Shown: positions 52,945 to 63,209 of the stretch, piece after piece
How the letters are laid out: every line of letters begins with the position of its first letter
How positions within the stretch are numbered: position 1 is the stretch's first letter
Assembly (NCBI GenBank): GCA_036245525.1
Contig: BTPG01000001.1
Location: 181,266,671-181,330,670 of the forward strand
Source: Semisulcospira habei
Lineage: Eukaryota > Mollusca > Gastropoda > Semisulcospiridae
Direction: 5' to 3'
Length of the DNA: 64,000 nt
Notes under the pieces: model-generated
The model's input: only the letters and a program-made list of their open reading frames with translations
What the model was told of the DNA's origin: nothing
Databases searched by the model: none
Translations under genes and position numbers: made by a program

Positions 52945-54606
52945 CTCTTCTTGCGACCAGTCGGAGGCCGCCTTGGAGAACGACCGAGATGTGCTTCTAG
53001 ATCTCCTCGACAGGCTCGGCATCCTGGTCAACTTGGGCAAGTCTGACCTCACGCCGTCGCGCCGCTTGTCCACCTAGGGATGGAATTTCGCATTGACCTC
53101 AACGAGGGCGACTTCCGGAGCAGCGAATGCAGAAGTTAGCGAACCTAGCGCGGCAGGTGTCTCAGGAGGCAATCCCCACCAGAGTGTGGCTTCAGCTTCT
53201 GGGCCTGATGAGGGCGGCAGTGGACCTACTTCCCCTAGGACGTCTCTACTGCCACCCGCTGCAGCTGGACCCGCTTTTATCCTTGCGACCCTCGACGGAC
53301 GACCTCGAGGTTCAGCTTTGGGTGCCGCCGATGCTCCATCCTCTCCCTCTTCGCTGGGCAGATCCCGACTGGCTCGCGACAGGAGTTCCCTCTACTCACC
53401 TCCACCCCAGCTGTCCCTGTGCGTCGACGCAAGTCTCGCCACTTGGGTCACATACTACCGATGTTCTCCACAGCCTCTGGCGTCTGTTCACTGGACCTCG
53501 TGGCCCAGCACATCAACTGGTTAGAGCTGAATGCGGTCTGGCAAGCCTCTTGCGTGGGAGTCACGTCTGCGACACCAGAAGCTTATCGTCCTCTCAGACA
53601 ATGCCATTGTGGTCGCCTACATCCAGCAGCAGGGCCGGATGCAGTTCCCCTCCCTTTGCTCCCTCCTCTACCAGGTGCTTCGATGGTGCGAAGATTGAGG
53701 TGTCGCTCTCTGAGCGGGGCATTTCCCGGGACATCAGAAGGTCCTAGCCACCTCCCTCTCGCGACGCGGCCAGCTTCTCCACACTGAGTGGGCGCTCCAA
53801 CCGGACTTCTCTCGGAGGATCGGCGCAGAATGGGACACCCTCATGATTGACCTCTTCGCGACGAGGTGGATTCTTCAGCTTACTCTCTTGACTGGGCAGT
53901 AGGCGCTATCTCCATCCTGTGGGACGGCCTCGTCGCGTACGCCTACCCCCCTACGGTGCTCGTCCCCAAGGCCTGCTCAAGCTCAGAGGTTGCAATGCGG
54001 TCTGGTCCCTGGTGACTCCATTCTGCTGGACCATGTCGTGGACCAACGACCTCCTAAACCTCGCCACGGGCCCCCTCTGCGGCTCTCCGCCCCACGCACG
54101 ATGATCAAGCAACTGCGGCAGGCCCTGTACCATCCATGCCCCGAGCGACTCCTCCTCCACACCTTTAGGTTGTGCAACAAGCCCTCGCCGCTAGAGGTTT
54201 CTCAGGTGCAGCAGTGGAAGCTATCACTACAGCCCGATGACCCTCGACCAGATGAGTTATGAGGGAAAGTGCTAAGTCCTGTGCGACGACAGCGTCTCTC
54301 CCCACGGATCTGACGGCTCCCCTGCTGGCAAAGTTCTTCCACTGGCTCTTCACCGACCAACTTGGCGCCAATCTCTGTTCGGGGCTACCTGGCCAAGATT
54401 GCTGACACTTCTGGCATTGGGGCCGACCCAGCCCAGGCCACTGCAAAAACCTTGCCGTTCTTATGGCCCATTTGGTCTACACCGTCTGGCCCTTCGCGTG
54501 CTGGTGCCGCGATGGGATCTACCCTGGGCGTTAACGGAGCTCAACTCGGACCGCTTCCAACCACTCCAGTGGGTGCGGTTACCCGACCTGACGCAGAAGA
54601 CCTGAT
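52945..54606 (+). pseudogene. DIRS D RT end, RNase H and recombinase start
   Basis: A NLGKSDLTPSRR-like RT end near 53030. RT/RNase H text VWLQLLGLMRAAVDLLPLGR at 53180 and RWADPDWLATGVPSTHLHPS at 53355. A VGRPRRVRLPPYG-type linker near 53920. Recombinase PLQWVRLPDLTQKT near 54560-54603. Frame changes throughout. The recombinase lacks HxxR and tyrosine because the copy ends here. Confidence 0.65.
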
Positions 54607-54841
54607 ATCCGAGTGGGCCAGGCGAGCTACATTTACGTCCCCCCCCCCCCCCCCCTTGCGCCGTATTGACCAGGCGGGCCCAGTGTGACTTTGACACGCG
54701 CCCCACATGCTCCGCCGGGTCAGGGTTCCCCTACCGCCTCCCCTCTTAAAAAGCTCGGAACGCGGTCCCCGGCACCCGTGATACCCTCTCTGTCCTCGCG
54801 TCGTCCTCGACAATAGCAGCCCCCCCTCCCCTCACGTTTCT

Positions 54842-55906
54842 GTGAGTTGGGAGCTTCCAGAGCCAGGCTTTGCCTTTGTCCGCCGTTCGACCGCGGTCCC
54901 TCCTTCCCCGTGCCGCCCCTCCGGGTGGGCTTTGCGGGCGGCTCCGCCTATCCTACGCGCGCGCCCTCGCCAGTCACCTTTAGTGGACCAGCAATCTCGG
55001 AGCCGGTCTCCCTTCCGTGTGGCTTCGCGTGATAGGGGGCCTTTGAATGTAGACCCGGACGTACTCAGCCTACATCCAGCGGATTCGGCTTCGGCCATCT
55101 TCCTGCGAGACTCGCCCTCCGGGTTTCCGACCGTCTCTCAGCTGTTTCGTTGGTCTCCTCCTCTTCTAAGGATGTCGGCCCTTCGCTCGGCTCACAGACG
55201 GTCCGTGCCTTGGGAGAGGCCTCCCGTCTTATCGCGAACTTTTCCCGCCTGACTTCTGTCCACCTTCACCCCCCTCTGAAGAGACAGGCTTCCGCCATGG
55301 TTGATGCGCTAAGGCCAGTCAAGCGTTGCAAGTCTCTCCCTCAGCCAGCCGGCTTCCGGGATCTCACCGAAGTGTTCCCCTCCCTGCTCCGCCAGGAAAC
55401 ATTTGGCGACAATGTGTTATTCGCAGTGGCCAGCAGGGATTAACATGAGTTTCCACCAGGCATGGTACGCTGGACACTCCCAAGCCTTCGCTGTCCCTCT
55501 TCCTTCGGTGGATGCGGCAGCCATCAACCAGGCGGGCAGGCGCAGGGTAGTCCAGAATGCTTGGCCTCGCCCACTTGACAGGATCGCTTCCTTAGTTTGG
55601 AACTCGCTAGCTTGCTCCGGGTTCCTGGAGTTGGCTACACAAGCAGTGCTGCTTGCCTGGAGGACACGTGGGACCTGGAAGGCCTCGTCCCTGCTCCGCG
55701 ACGTCCAGTCCATCCTGGTAGCTGCTAACCGGGCCGCCTACCATTCCTCAACCAACGCCATGGCGGCGGCCACCAACTGTGACCTCTGGCGGCGGGAATC
55801 TCTCCTGCGACTCTGCACGGATCTCCCCCAAGACGGTGAAGACTCAGCTCCGTCAGGCTCCCTTCGGCGGTTCTCATCTGTTTGGAGACACGTGGCAGAT
55901 GGTTAA
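54842..55906 (+). pseudogene. DIRS F gag C-terminal part
   Basis: Pieces in three frames: PDVLSLHPADSASAIFLRDS (54842-55252), MVDALRPVKRCKSLPQPAGF (55150-55443) and YAGHSQAFAVPLPSVDAAAI with RPLDRIASLVWNSLACSGFL (55403-55906). Alignment to the other copies shows these were one frame. Function is inferred only from position before RT. Confidence 0.65.
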
Positions 55907-56317
55907 GGAAGCGACCTAGGATTGTGGCCCCGTCCTGCCTCCGCCCCTGCTTCGTCTCGCTTTCGCGCTACCTGCTCGGCCAGGGGTCATGCCCGGCGGT
56001 CTTCCAGACCCACCTTGCTTCCAGTCGGCGTTTCCCGCGGTAGGGCTCGCCCCCTTCAGGCTCCTCAGTCCTTTCCCGCCTCCCGCCCCTCCTGGTACCG
56101 CGGCGCCCGTAAATTGGGGTGCGGTCGGGCCCACTGACTTACCCCCCCCCCCCTTCCGCCCCCACCGACAGTTCTCGGGTCTCCAGTCGGCGGGCAGCTG
56201 GCCAACTACAGCGACCATTGGAGATCGCTGTTCCCCGACGACCCCTGGATCATCTCGACTGTTTCCTCAGGACTTCAGCTTTCGTTCCAGTCCTCTCTGC
56301 CGCTATGCAGGTCCCCC

Positions 56318-57097
56318 TTGTGGACCCAGGCTCCAGTGGACCGACTCCAGGCAGAAGCTCTGCATGGAGAAGTAACGGCCTTACTCGACAAAGCAGCGAC
56401 AGAATTGGTCTCCCGACAAGACTCGCCAGCATTCTACAGCCGCCTCTTTCTCGTTCCCAAGCCAGGGGGCAAGTGGCGGCCAGTCATCGACTTGTCGGCG
56501 CTAAACAAGTTCATTTTGGCTCCGCACTTTCGGATGGAGACAGCCACGATTCTCCGTGCAGCCGTCCGGCCGATGGACTTCGCGATCAGCCTCGATTTGT
56601 CAGACGCTTATCTTCACGTACCGATTCATCCGTCGTCTCGCCGGTGTCTACGTTTTCCCTTTGGCGGGGTCGTATACCAGTTCCGAGCCCTCCCCTTCGG
56701 CTTCAACATCAGTCCTTGGGTTTTCACGAGGCTACTCGACGCGATGATGGCCAGCTTCCGCCAGCGATCTCTTAGTCCGGCCTCCAACTACCTGGACGAC
56801 TTGCTGCTGCGCAACCTGATCGCCTCGGCGCTCAAGGACAGAGACGCCCTGCTTTCTCTCCTGCACCGCCTCGGGTTCCTAGTATATCCGGGCAAGTCGG
56901 ATCTCACCCCTTCTCGCCAGTTCCTACACTTGGGGGTGGAATTCCTGACCGACCTCAACTTGGTCCGCCTGCCTTTGGCGCGGCGGCAGAAGATCGCCGA
57001 GCTCGTGCATCAAATGGAGGTAGGGGTCTCCTTCACAGCCAGGGTCTGGCTTCAACTCCTGGGACTACTCACCTTCTTTTACACTGGCGTCCCTTGA
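56318..57097 (+). CDS. DIRS F reverse transcriptase (frame open, cut from RNase H by a frameshift)
   Basis: 260 open codons: SRLFLVPKPGGKWRPVIDLS, ALNKFI, MDFAISLDLSDAYLHVPIHP (first catalytic Asp), FPFGGVVYQFRALPFGFNIS, NYLDDLLLRNLIASALKDRD (YLDD catalytic pair), GKSDLTPSRQFLHLGVEFLT. DIRS-type RT makes the DNA copy. The frame ends at TGA 57095. The next frame starts with the continuation LTGALTDQV, so one base was lost or gained near 57070-57085. The true N-terminus is joined to upstream sequence (FPDDPWIISTVSSGLQLSFQ) in the same region. Confidence 0.85.
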   Translation: MWTQAPVDRLQAEALHGEVTALLDKAATELVSRQDSPAFYSRLFLVPKPGGKWRPVIDLSALNKFILAPHFRMETATILRAAVRPMDFAISLDLSDAYLHVPIHPSSRRCLRFPFGGVVYQFRALPFGFNISPWVFTRLLDAMMASFRQRSLSPASNYLDDLLLRNLIASALKDRDALLSLLHRLGFLVYPGKSDLTPSRQFLHLGVEFLTDLNLVRLPLARRQKIAELVHQMEVGVSFTARVWLQLLGLLTFFYTGVP

Positions 57098-58278
57098 CGG
57101 GCGCACTGACGGATCAGGTTCCGGTTACTCCGCTGACCCGGCCCCACTTCCAGAGGTGGGCGGACCTCGCGTGGCTGGCGACGGGCGTGCCTCTACACTC
57201 CCCTCTGTCCCGGTGGTCTCTCTGCACCGACGTGAGCCAGTCCGGTTGGGGTGCTCACCTGTTACCGGACTTTGCCTCGGCCTTGGGCCTTTGGCCCCGG
57301 GACCTCGCGGACAAACACATCAACTGGCTAGAGTTGAAGGCGGTTTGGTTGGCCTTCAACTTCTGGCAAGAGACGCTGACCAACCAAGAGGTCCTCGTTC
57401 TGTTGGACAACTTGACGGTGGTGGCCTACATACAGAACCAGGGGGGCACGCGCTCACCCTCCCTGTGCATCCTCCTTTACCACCTCCTTCTCTGGTGCAG
57501 GGACCGGGGAATTGCTCTTCGAGCCCGCCACATCCCGGGCCGCCTAAACATGGTCGCAGACGCCCTGTCCCGCCGCGGACAGATGCTCCACACGGAGTGG
57601 TCACTGCACCCAGACATCTTTCATCTGATCTGCTCGCGATGGGAGACGCCCCTAGTCGACCTGTTTGCCTCCAGATGGAACAACCAGCTTCTGGTGTTCG
57701 TCTCCCCAGTCCCGGACCCGCTCGCCTGGGCGGTGGACACGCTCTCCATTCCTTGGGACAGACTGGTTGCGTATGCCTACCCCCCCGTCTGTCTTGGTAC
57801 CGAAGGTCCTGCGGAAACTTCTGGGATGCTCTGCAGTTCTCTTCCTGGTGGCCCCCTTCAATTGGACCAAGAGCTGGACCACGGACTTACTCGCACTAGT
57901 GACAGACCCGCCCCTAGAGTTCCCTACTCCGCCCACGATGCTCAAGCAGCCCCGCCAGGCTCTCTTCCACCCGTGCCCGAGCGCCTCCTCTTACACGCCT
58001 GGAGGTTGTCAGGCAAGCCCTCGCCGCTAGAGGTTTCTCGGATGCGGCAGTGGCGGCGATTGCAGCAGCCCACAAACTGTCTACAAGGAAGGTGTACGAA
58101 GGCAAATGAAGGGTCTTTCAGTCCTGGTGCGCCGCTCAGCGGCTCTCCCCCCTCCCCCCTGCACAACACGAATCTAACTACCCCCCAACTGGCGGAATTC
58201 TTCCTATGGCTCTTCGATGATCAAGGCTTAGCTCCTATTACCATCAAGGGTTACCGCACCATGATCGCAGACACTTAA
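57094..58278 (+). CDS. DIRS F RNase H and linker
   Basis: 394 open codons: VSLHRREPV is the shadow frame; the real one reads RWADLAWLATGVPLHSPLSR, LCTDVSQSGWGAH (RNase H Asp), INWLELKAVWLAF (Glu), VLLDNLTVVAYIQNQGG (Asp), HIPGRLNMVADALSR (Asp). Then LVDLFASRWNNQLLVFVSPV and PLAWAVDTLSIPWDRLVAYA, the conserved linker before recombinase, to QLAEFFLWLFDDQGLAP. It ends at TAA 58276, where DIRS A has a sense codon, so this stop is a mutation in the recombinase N-terminus. Confidence 0.82.
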   Translation: MTGALTDQVPVTPLTRPHFQRWADLAWLATGVPLHSPLSRWSLCTDVSQSGWGAHLLPDFASALGLWPRDLADKHINWLELKAVWLAFNFWQETLTNQEVLVLLDNLTVVAYIQNQGGTRSPSLCILLYHLLLWCRDRGIALRARHIPGRLNMVADALSRRGQMLHTEWSLHPDIFHLICSRWETPLVDLFASRWNNQLLVFVSPVPDPLAWAVDTLSIPWDRLVAYAYPPVCLGTEGPAETSGMLCSSLPGGPLQLDQELDHGLTRTSDRPAPRVPYSAHDAQAAPPGSLPPVPERLLLHAWRLSGKPSPLEVSRMRQWRRLQQPTNCLQGRCTKANEGSFSPGAPLSGSPPSPLHNTNLTTPQLAEFFLWLFDDQGLAPITIKGYRTMIADT

Positions 58279-59085
58279 CACCACATGGGCCTTCGGATCC
58301 AGGCGCTTGCAAAGACCTTTCGGACCTGTTGCCGCACTTTGATCTCCGACGTCCGGTCTCTTGTTCCCTCTTACCTCGGTGGGACCTCGCCTGGGTACTG
58401 ATGTGGCTAAATACGGACCGATTCGAACCCCTGCCTTTGGCACGGTTCTCCGACCTGACCCCAGAAAGCATGTTTCCTTCTGGCTCTCACCACAGCGTCC
58501 CGCGTGAGCGAACTTCACGCGCTCTTGGTACGACCCGCCTGTCTGCAGTTTCATTCCAACGGCTCTACGCAGCTACTCACCGACCCGTCCTTTCTGCCAA
58601 GAACCGACTTCCCTCGACTGCGCCCCAGATGCTGACCCTACGTCCACTCAGAGGGACGGACCTATCCCGCGAGTGGCGTCGACAGGACCCGGTTTGGATG
58701 CTGCGGATTTACCTGCGTTGCTCTAAGCCGCACCGCCTAGGGCGCTCCCGCCTCTTCCTTCCACTTCGCCAGGCAGACCCGATATCTCGGCCCAGACAGT
58801 TTCGTCCTGGCTTCGGTGGGTGATTCGGTCGGCCTACCAGGACCTCTCCCCTGACCGGGATAGACTTTTGCAGATCAGGCGCATGAAGTGAGAGCAGTAG
58901 CCACCAGCGTGGCCCTGGACCGCAACTGCTCAGTTAAGGACATTATAACGGCGCTAGGCTGGCGTGCAGACTCCACCTTCGCCCGCTTCTACCTCCGAGA
59001 CTTATCCGGCCAGCGTGACTCCCTGGCCCGGGTGGGCAACATCTCCGCGGCCCAGCACTCCTTCCGCGCGCCACAGGCACCTTAG
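58279..59085 (+). pseudogene. DIRS F tyrosine recombinase
   Basis: Continues HHMGLRIQALAKTFRTC. The ACFLLALTTASRVSELHAL segment is near 58465, LRPLRGTDLSREWRRQDPV near 58640, then AHEVRAVATSVALDRNCSVK near 58880 with HxxR, and ALGWRADSTFARFYLRDLSG with the catalytic tyrosine. Stops at 58276, about 58400 and 58860 and frameshifts disable it. A recombinase of this type would insert the circular DNA copy. Confidence 0.75.
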
Positions 59086-59191
59086 GCACGTCTTAGCTGA
59101 AATCGTCGGGAGTGCTCCTTCGTGGGCCTGCAGGGGGTTAAGTACAGGGCTTTAGGGTCGGCACCCTCCTCTTCTTCGCTATTCTTCCATA

Positions 59192-59283
59192 TAGTAATGC
59201 CATCGGTAATGTATTTTGAGTAAACAAATGAATTTTTTTTCTAAAATGTATTTTTTTTGAAAATACTTACCAATGGCATTACT
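59192..59283 (+). repeat. DIRS F internal complementary region
   Basis: AGTAATGCCATCGGTAATGT, A/T-rich centre with AAACAAATGAATT, then ATACTTACCAATGGCATTAC. It is the head-to-tail junction of the left and right ends in inverse orientation. Confidence 0.85.
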
Positions 59284-59334
59284 CACACAGCCCTCCCTCC
59301 TGCCCCGCTTGCCTCTTTTGGCTAAGTGTGAAAC

Positions 59335-59520
59335 TGACAGGCTTCGCCCTACGCATGCCTGGATAGGGTGGCTCCTATGCTTGGATCCCCGGTGTCTCCT
59401 CCCCAGTTGTGTAGGGGACACAACTTTGGGCTGAAATCAATAGGCTGTAGAGTGTATTCCATATAGTAATGCCATCGGTAAGTATTTTTTAAAAAAATAC
59501 ATTTTAGAAAAAAAATTCAT
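59335..59520 (+). repeat. DIRS F right inverted terminal repeat
   Basis: GGCTCCTATGCTTGGATCCC, GTGTCTCCTCCCCAGTTGTG, GTGTATTCCATATAGTAATG, CCATCGGTAAGTATTTTTT and end AAAAATTCAT. Close to the DIRS A right end. Confidence 0.8.
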
Positions 59521-59865
59521 ATTTCTCAGTTCCTCATGGTACCAACATCACAGTTTGTTTTTGCTGGTAAACATGTATGGCATGCTTGACATTACAGCTT
59601 TAGTGTGTCATTTTGCGCTGTTCGTCCGAGCATTCACACCACACTGATCGTGAAAGTTATTGGATGGAATGTCAGAAATCTACAAGTTCAAAATCTTGTT
59701 ACAGACATTTCCACATTTTTAAAACCAAAAAGGAAGAGTAGATATTATATGTCTTGAATGCAAGAGAAATGGCAAGAAAACACATGGAATATGGTGAAAA
59801 TTGAAATTATCTTCGGGACGGTATGTGGTCCCGCACCTGCTTTCCTGAATGATTTTTGCGTTTTT
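59521..59865. other. Intron, nothing recognised
   Basis: A/T-rich, no frame and no repeat seen. Confidence 0.3.
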
Positions 59866-60690
59866 CTACAGCTATAGCTTCTGTGTGTCAGAGTTTCACT
59901 CTGCTGCATTGCTGACATGCATGCCATTCTTAGTTTCACTCTTATGTGTTGCTGACATGCATGCCATTCTCAATTTAGACTACAGCTATAGCTTCTGTGT
60001 GTCAGAGTTTTACTCTGCTGTATTGCTGACATGCATGCCATTCTTAGTTTCACTCTGATGTATTGCTGACATGCATACCATTCTTAGTTTCACTCTGCTG
60101 TATTGCTGACATGCATATCATTCTTAGTTTCACTCTGCTGTATTGCTGACATGCATACCATTCTTAGTTTCACTCTGCTGTATTGCTGACATGCATACCA
60201 TTCTTAGTTTCACTCTGCTGTATTGCTGACATGCATACCATTCTTAGTTTCACTCTGCTGTATTGCTGACATGCATACCATTCTTAGTTTCACTCTGATG
60301 TATTGCTGACATGCATACCATTCTTAGTTTCACTCTGCTGTATTGCTGAAATGCATACCATTCTTAGTTTCACTCTGCTGTATTGCTGACATGCATACCA
60401 TTCTTAGTTTCACTCTGCTGTATTGCTGACATGCATACCATTCTTAGTTTCACTCTGCTGTATTGCTGACATGCATACCATTCTTAGTTTCACTCTGCTG
60501 TATTGCTGACATGCATACCATTCTTAGTTTCACTCTGCTGTATTGCTGACATGCATACCATTCTTAGTTTCACTCTGATGTATTGCTGACATGCATACCA
60601 TTCTTAGTTTCACTCTACTGTATTGCTGACATGCATACCATTCTTAGTTTCACTCTACTGTATTGCTGACATGCATGCCATTCTCAATTA
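59866..60690. repeat. 40-bp minisatellite, about 18-20 copies
   Basis: The unit contains TTTCACTCTGCTGTATTGCT and GACATGCATACCATTCTTAG. The first units (59888-60020) are more divergent and include a second copy of CTACAGCTATAGCTTCTGTG. Later units differ at one or two positions (CTGCTG/CTGATG/CTACTG). No coding role is likely. Confidence 0.9.
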
Positions 60691-60719
60691 CGCCTTGTAC
60701 TTTACACGACAAGACCACG

Positions 60720-61240
60720 TACAGTCAAGAAGCACCTTAACATCATCTGGTTCCAGTTCTTAACTCATGGGTCTTCAGTTCTGGAGGCTGTGTGATTTAG
60801 CTTTCGAAAATCCGAGAGAGCTGAATTTCATCTGTTTGGTTCATACAGAACAGCCCCTCATCCAGCCTGTTTAATTTGCAAGAGGCATAAATTCTCATGA
60901 GCCCCTGCATCTGCAGTACTGTACTGGTGCGTCTGCACTACTGTTCTGGTGCGTCTGCAGTACTGGTGCGTCTGCAGTACTGTACTGGTGCGTCTGCAGT
61001 ACTGCACTGGTGCATCTGCAGTACTGTACTGGTGCGTCTGCAGTACTATACTGGTGCGTCTGCAGTAATGTACTGGTGCATCTGCAGTACTGTACTGGTG
61101 CATCTGCAGTAATGTACTGGTGCGTCTGCAGGGGCTCATGAGAATTGATGTCTCTTGCTGGCCGTGGATCACGGGGCGTAGTTAGTCCATGGACCGTTTC
61201 CAGTCATTTCAATGTGTGCACTGTTGCCCATGCAAACGTA
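60720..61240. repeat. Palindromic element with 22-bp minisatellite in its loop, copy 1
   Basis: The arm GCAAGAGGCATAAATTCTCA...TGAGCCCCTGC (60881-60910) pairs with GCAGGGGCTCATGAGAATTG...ATGTCTCTTGC (61128-61157). Between them lie about ten copies of GTACTGGTGCGTCTGCAGTACT. Flanking text (CAGTTCTGGAGGCTGTGTGA before; GGGGCGTAGTTAGTCCATGG after) matches copy 2 at 61610-62190. It ends 44 bp before the exon at 61284. Confidence 0.8.
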
Positions 61241-61283
61241 TATATATTGACCATAATTATTCATGGGACTTTACTGTACACAG

Positions 61284-61470
61284 GGTGGAGTTGACGGGTG
61301 GCGTGTCAACATCTAGCTCTGTTTCCAGTACGTCCGTCACCGCCCCTGTCACCAACATGAGTCCTGTCACAGCGCGACGATCCAATGGCCTTAACGGGGC
61401 CAAGGTCAAATTCATTGATGCCAAAGGGCCGTTTGCAGATCACTGTGTGGAGTTTGAGACAGCTCACAGG
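61284..61470 (+). CDS. RNF207-like protein, internal exon
   Basis: After ACTGTACACAG the first base completes the codon left by the 28166 exon (AA+G, Lys). The exon ends in phase 0 before GTCAGT. It encodes VELTGGVSTSSSVSSTSVTA, PVTNMSPVTARRSNGLNGAK and VKFIDAKGPFADHCVEFETA HR. The Ser/Thr-rich start is probably a disordered linker; the second half may begin the next folded part. Alignment to RNF207 is less certain here than in earlier exons. It is bracketed by two copies of the minisatellite element. Confidence 0.7.
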
Positions 61471-61609
61471 GTCAGTTGTGTTTGTATTTTGATGTTACAG
61501 ACTTAGTTACCGATGTGAAATATGCTTTCATACTGATGAGTGAAAGAAGCGCTGCAGCATCAGAATCACCAGAAATACCAAAAGTGATCTCAAGGACGTT
61601 GCAAATTTG

Positions 61610-62190
61610 CTCAAAAGTACTGACATGGGTGACAGTCTTCAGTCTTGGAGACTGATTTTGCTCTCTCAAAATTCCGAAGAGGTGAATTTAAGCTTTTTTG
61701 ATCAGACAGAACAGTCTATTCCCCCCCCCCCCACCTTCCCCTCCCCCAGCTGTCCCCACCCACTCAGCCAACCTGTTCTGTCTGCAAGAAACATGCATTC
61801 TCATGAGCCCCTGCGTCTGCAGTTCTGTACTGGTGCATCCGCAATACTGTACTGGTGCATCCGCAGTACTGTACTGGTGCATCCACAGTACTGTACTGGC
61901 GCATCCGCAGAACTGTACTGGCGCATCCGCAGAACTGTACTGGTGCATCCGCAGTACTGTACTGGCGCGTCCGCAGTACTGTACTGGTGCGTCCGCAGTA
62001 CTGTACTGGTGCGTCTGCAGTAATGTACTGGTGCATCTGCAGTACTGTACTGGTGCGTCTGCAGTACTGTACTGGTGCGTCTGCAGTGCTGGCCATGACT
62101 CATGGGGCATAGTTGGTCCGTAGACCTTTTCATTCTCTGGACCATTTTCAGTCCATGGGCTGTTTTCCAGTCGTTTCAAATGCTCGCGCT
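61610..62190. repeat. Palindromic element with 22-bp minisatellite, copy 2
   Basis: GCAAGAAACATGCATTCTCA then TGAGCCCCTGCGTCTGCAGT starts about 13 copies of GTACTGGTGCATCCGCAGTACT-type units (61812-62085). The closing arm is lost; the array runs straight into GGCCATGACTCATGGGGCAT, which matches the far flank of copy 1. A C-run with CCACCTTCCCCTCCCCCAG (61721-61750) is unique to it. Same orientation as copy 1. Confidence 0.8.
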
Positions 62191-62493
62191 GTCACCCATG
62201 TATTGAGCACCATGTGCATTGAAGGTGCCGTACCACATGAGGCCCTGAAGTTGCCTTCTGATTTGCCTTAGCTTCTGTAGAATATGCAGTTATTGTTTTT
62301 AGGTAGATTAAACTTGATAGCTTAAGGCTAGGGCTAGAATAGCATAGCATCTCCAGCCCTCAACAAATTATTAATGTTAAGCTGTCCAGGGAAAGACATA
62401 ATATCAAGCCATAAAGGATTGAAGACATTTTACCATCTAAGGTGCATGTCATTTATTGGCCAGTGTTAACTCATTCAGCCCTGACACACTACA

Positions 62494-62609
62494 GCAGGAG
62501 ATGGACTGACCATGATAATGCAAGGGTAGTGCTAGATTAGCTTTGTGCCTGAAGGCGCCAAGCTAATCTAGCTTTGCCCTTGAATTCTCATGGTCAATCC
62601 ATCTCCTGC
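62494..62609. repeat. Hairpin element H1
   Basis: GCAGGAGATGGACTGACCAT...GTGCTAGATTAGCTTTG pairs with CAAGCTAATCTAGCTTTGCC...ATGGTCAATCCATCTCCTGC. The right side is followed by three copies of GACATAGTCAGGT (62630-62656). Confidence 0.8.
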
Positions 62610-62826
62610 AAGTGGTACATAGTCAGTTGACATAGTCAGGTGACATAGTCAGGTGACAGTTCTAAAGTTGGAACTGCGTCCTTGGGGTTAAATCACCTGT
62701 CATGTCTGTTGACACTTTTGACATTATTACAAAAAGGTGTTACAAATTCAGAACTTACAGTAAACCATATGATTTAACCCTTATCATTCGGAATACACCA
62801 GTGTGTGAAATAAGTTTGACTAAAAT

Positions 62827-62895
62827 AGTTCAAGGGTAGTGCCAGAATAGCTGGCACCTCAAGGTGCCAAGCTATTCTGGCACCACCCTTGAACT
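62827..62895. repeat. Shorter hairpin related to H1
   Basis: AGTTCAAGGGTAGTGCCAGA, ATAGCTGGCACC, loop TCAA, GGTGCCAAGCTATTCTGGCA, CCACCCTTGAACT. It shares the AAGGGTAGTGCCAG core with H1 but not the GCAGGAGATGG outer arm. Confidence 0.8.
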
Positions 62896-63022
62896 AAAGC
62901 CATTGGTCTATATCCTTATCTGTAAGAACTGTAATGTAGCTTGCCTATGGCAGTGTACAAATTTTAAGCTTTTAGCCTCAGTATGATATGGGTTTAGAGA
63001 TATAGTATACTGACGAGCAAAA

Positions 63023-63162
63023 GAAATGCAACATTTTTGGAACTATCAGAAACACTAGAAATGCAACATTTTTGGAACCATCAGAAACACTAGAAATGCA
63101 ACATTTTTGGAATCATCAGAAACACAAAAGTGTTTCCGATGATTCCAAAAAAGTCCCATTTC
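63023..63162. repeat. Palindrome with left arm in three 35-bp copies
   Basis: GAAATGCAACATTTTTGGAA followed by (C/T)CATCAGAAACACTA occurs at 63023, 63058 and 63093. Then the single right arm GTGTTTCCGATGATTCCAAA...AAGTCCCATTTC (63130-63162) pairs with the last unit. It lies 48 bp before the last exon. Confidence 0.85.
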
Positions 63163-63209
63163 TTGTGCATGCTGTATAGTTCCCCTATTTCTCATTCCTA
63201 CGGCAACAG

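Larger units (their letters stand above)
44335..54606 (+). mobile_element. DIRS D, truncated at right, with nested insertions
   Basis: Left end AAATTGTTTCCTCAAAAAAC, then GTTACCGATGACATTACTGT. The gag finger lies near 45150-45235. Gag C-terminus and RT run at 48230-49141, and RT end, RNase H and recombinase start at 52945-54606. Insertions: piggyBac-like (45640-47183), 5S-like (48847-48966), LTR (49142-52944). The recombinase stops at DLTQKT near 54603, where the gag repeat of DIRS F begins, so D and F are fused and D has no right end. Confidence 0.75.
54607..59520 (+). mobile_element. DIRS F, best-preserved copy, left end missing
   Basis: Begins within gag at one unit of the poly-C repeat, then gag, RT, RNase H, recombinase, internal complementary region (59192-59283) and right inverted repeat (59335-59520). 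The left inverted repeat and gag finger are absent owing to fusion with DIRS D. RT and RNase H are open except for one frameshift. The same subfamily as DIRS A, judging by the ends (TGTATTCCATATAGTAATGC). Confidence 0.85.

Noticed and set aside
59866..60690. CRISPR-like array
   Set aside because: Units are head-to-tail identical with no unique spacers; it is a eukaryotic minisatellite.
60858..62179. Open frames with repeated YWC/STVL text at the 22-bp arrays
   Set aside because: They arise from the tandem 22-bp unit and occur in all frames; the true exon between them is in a different kind of sequence.
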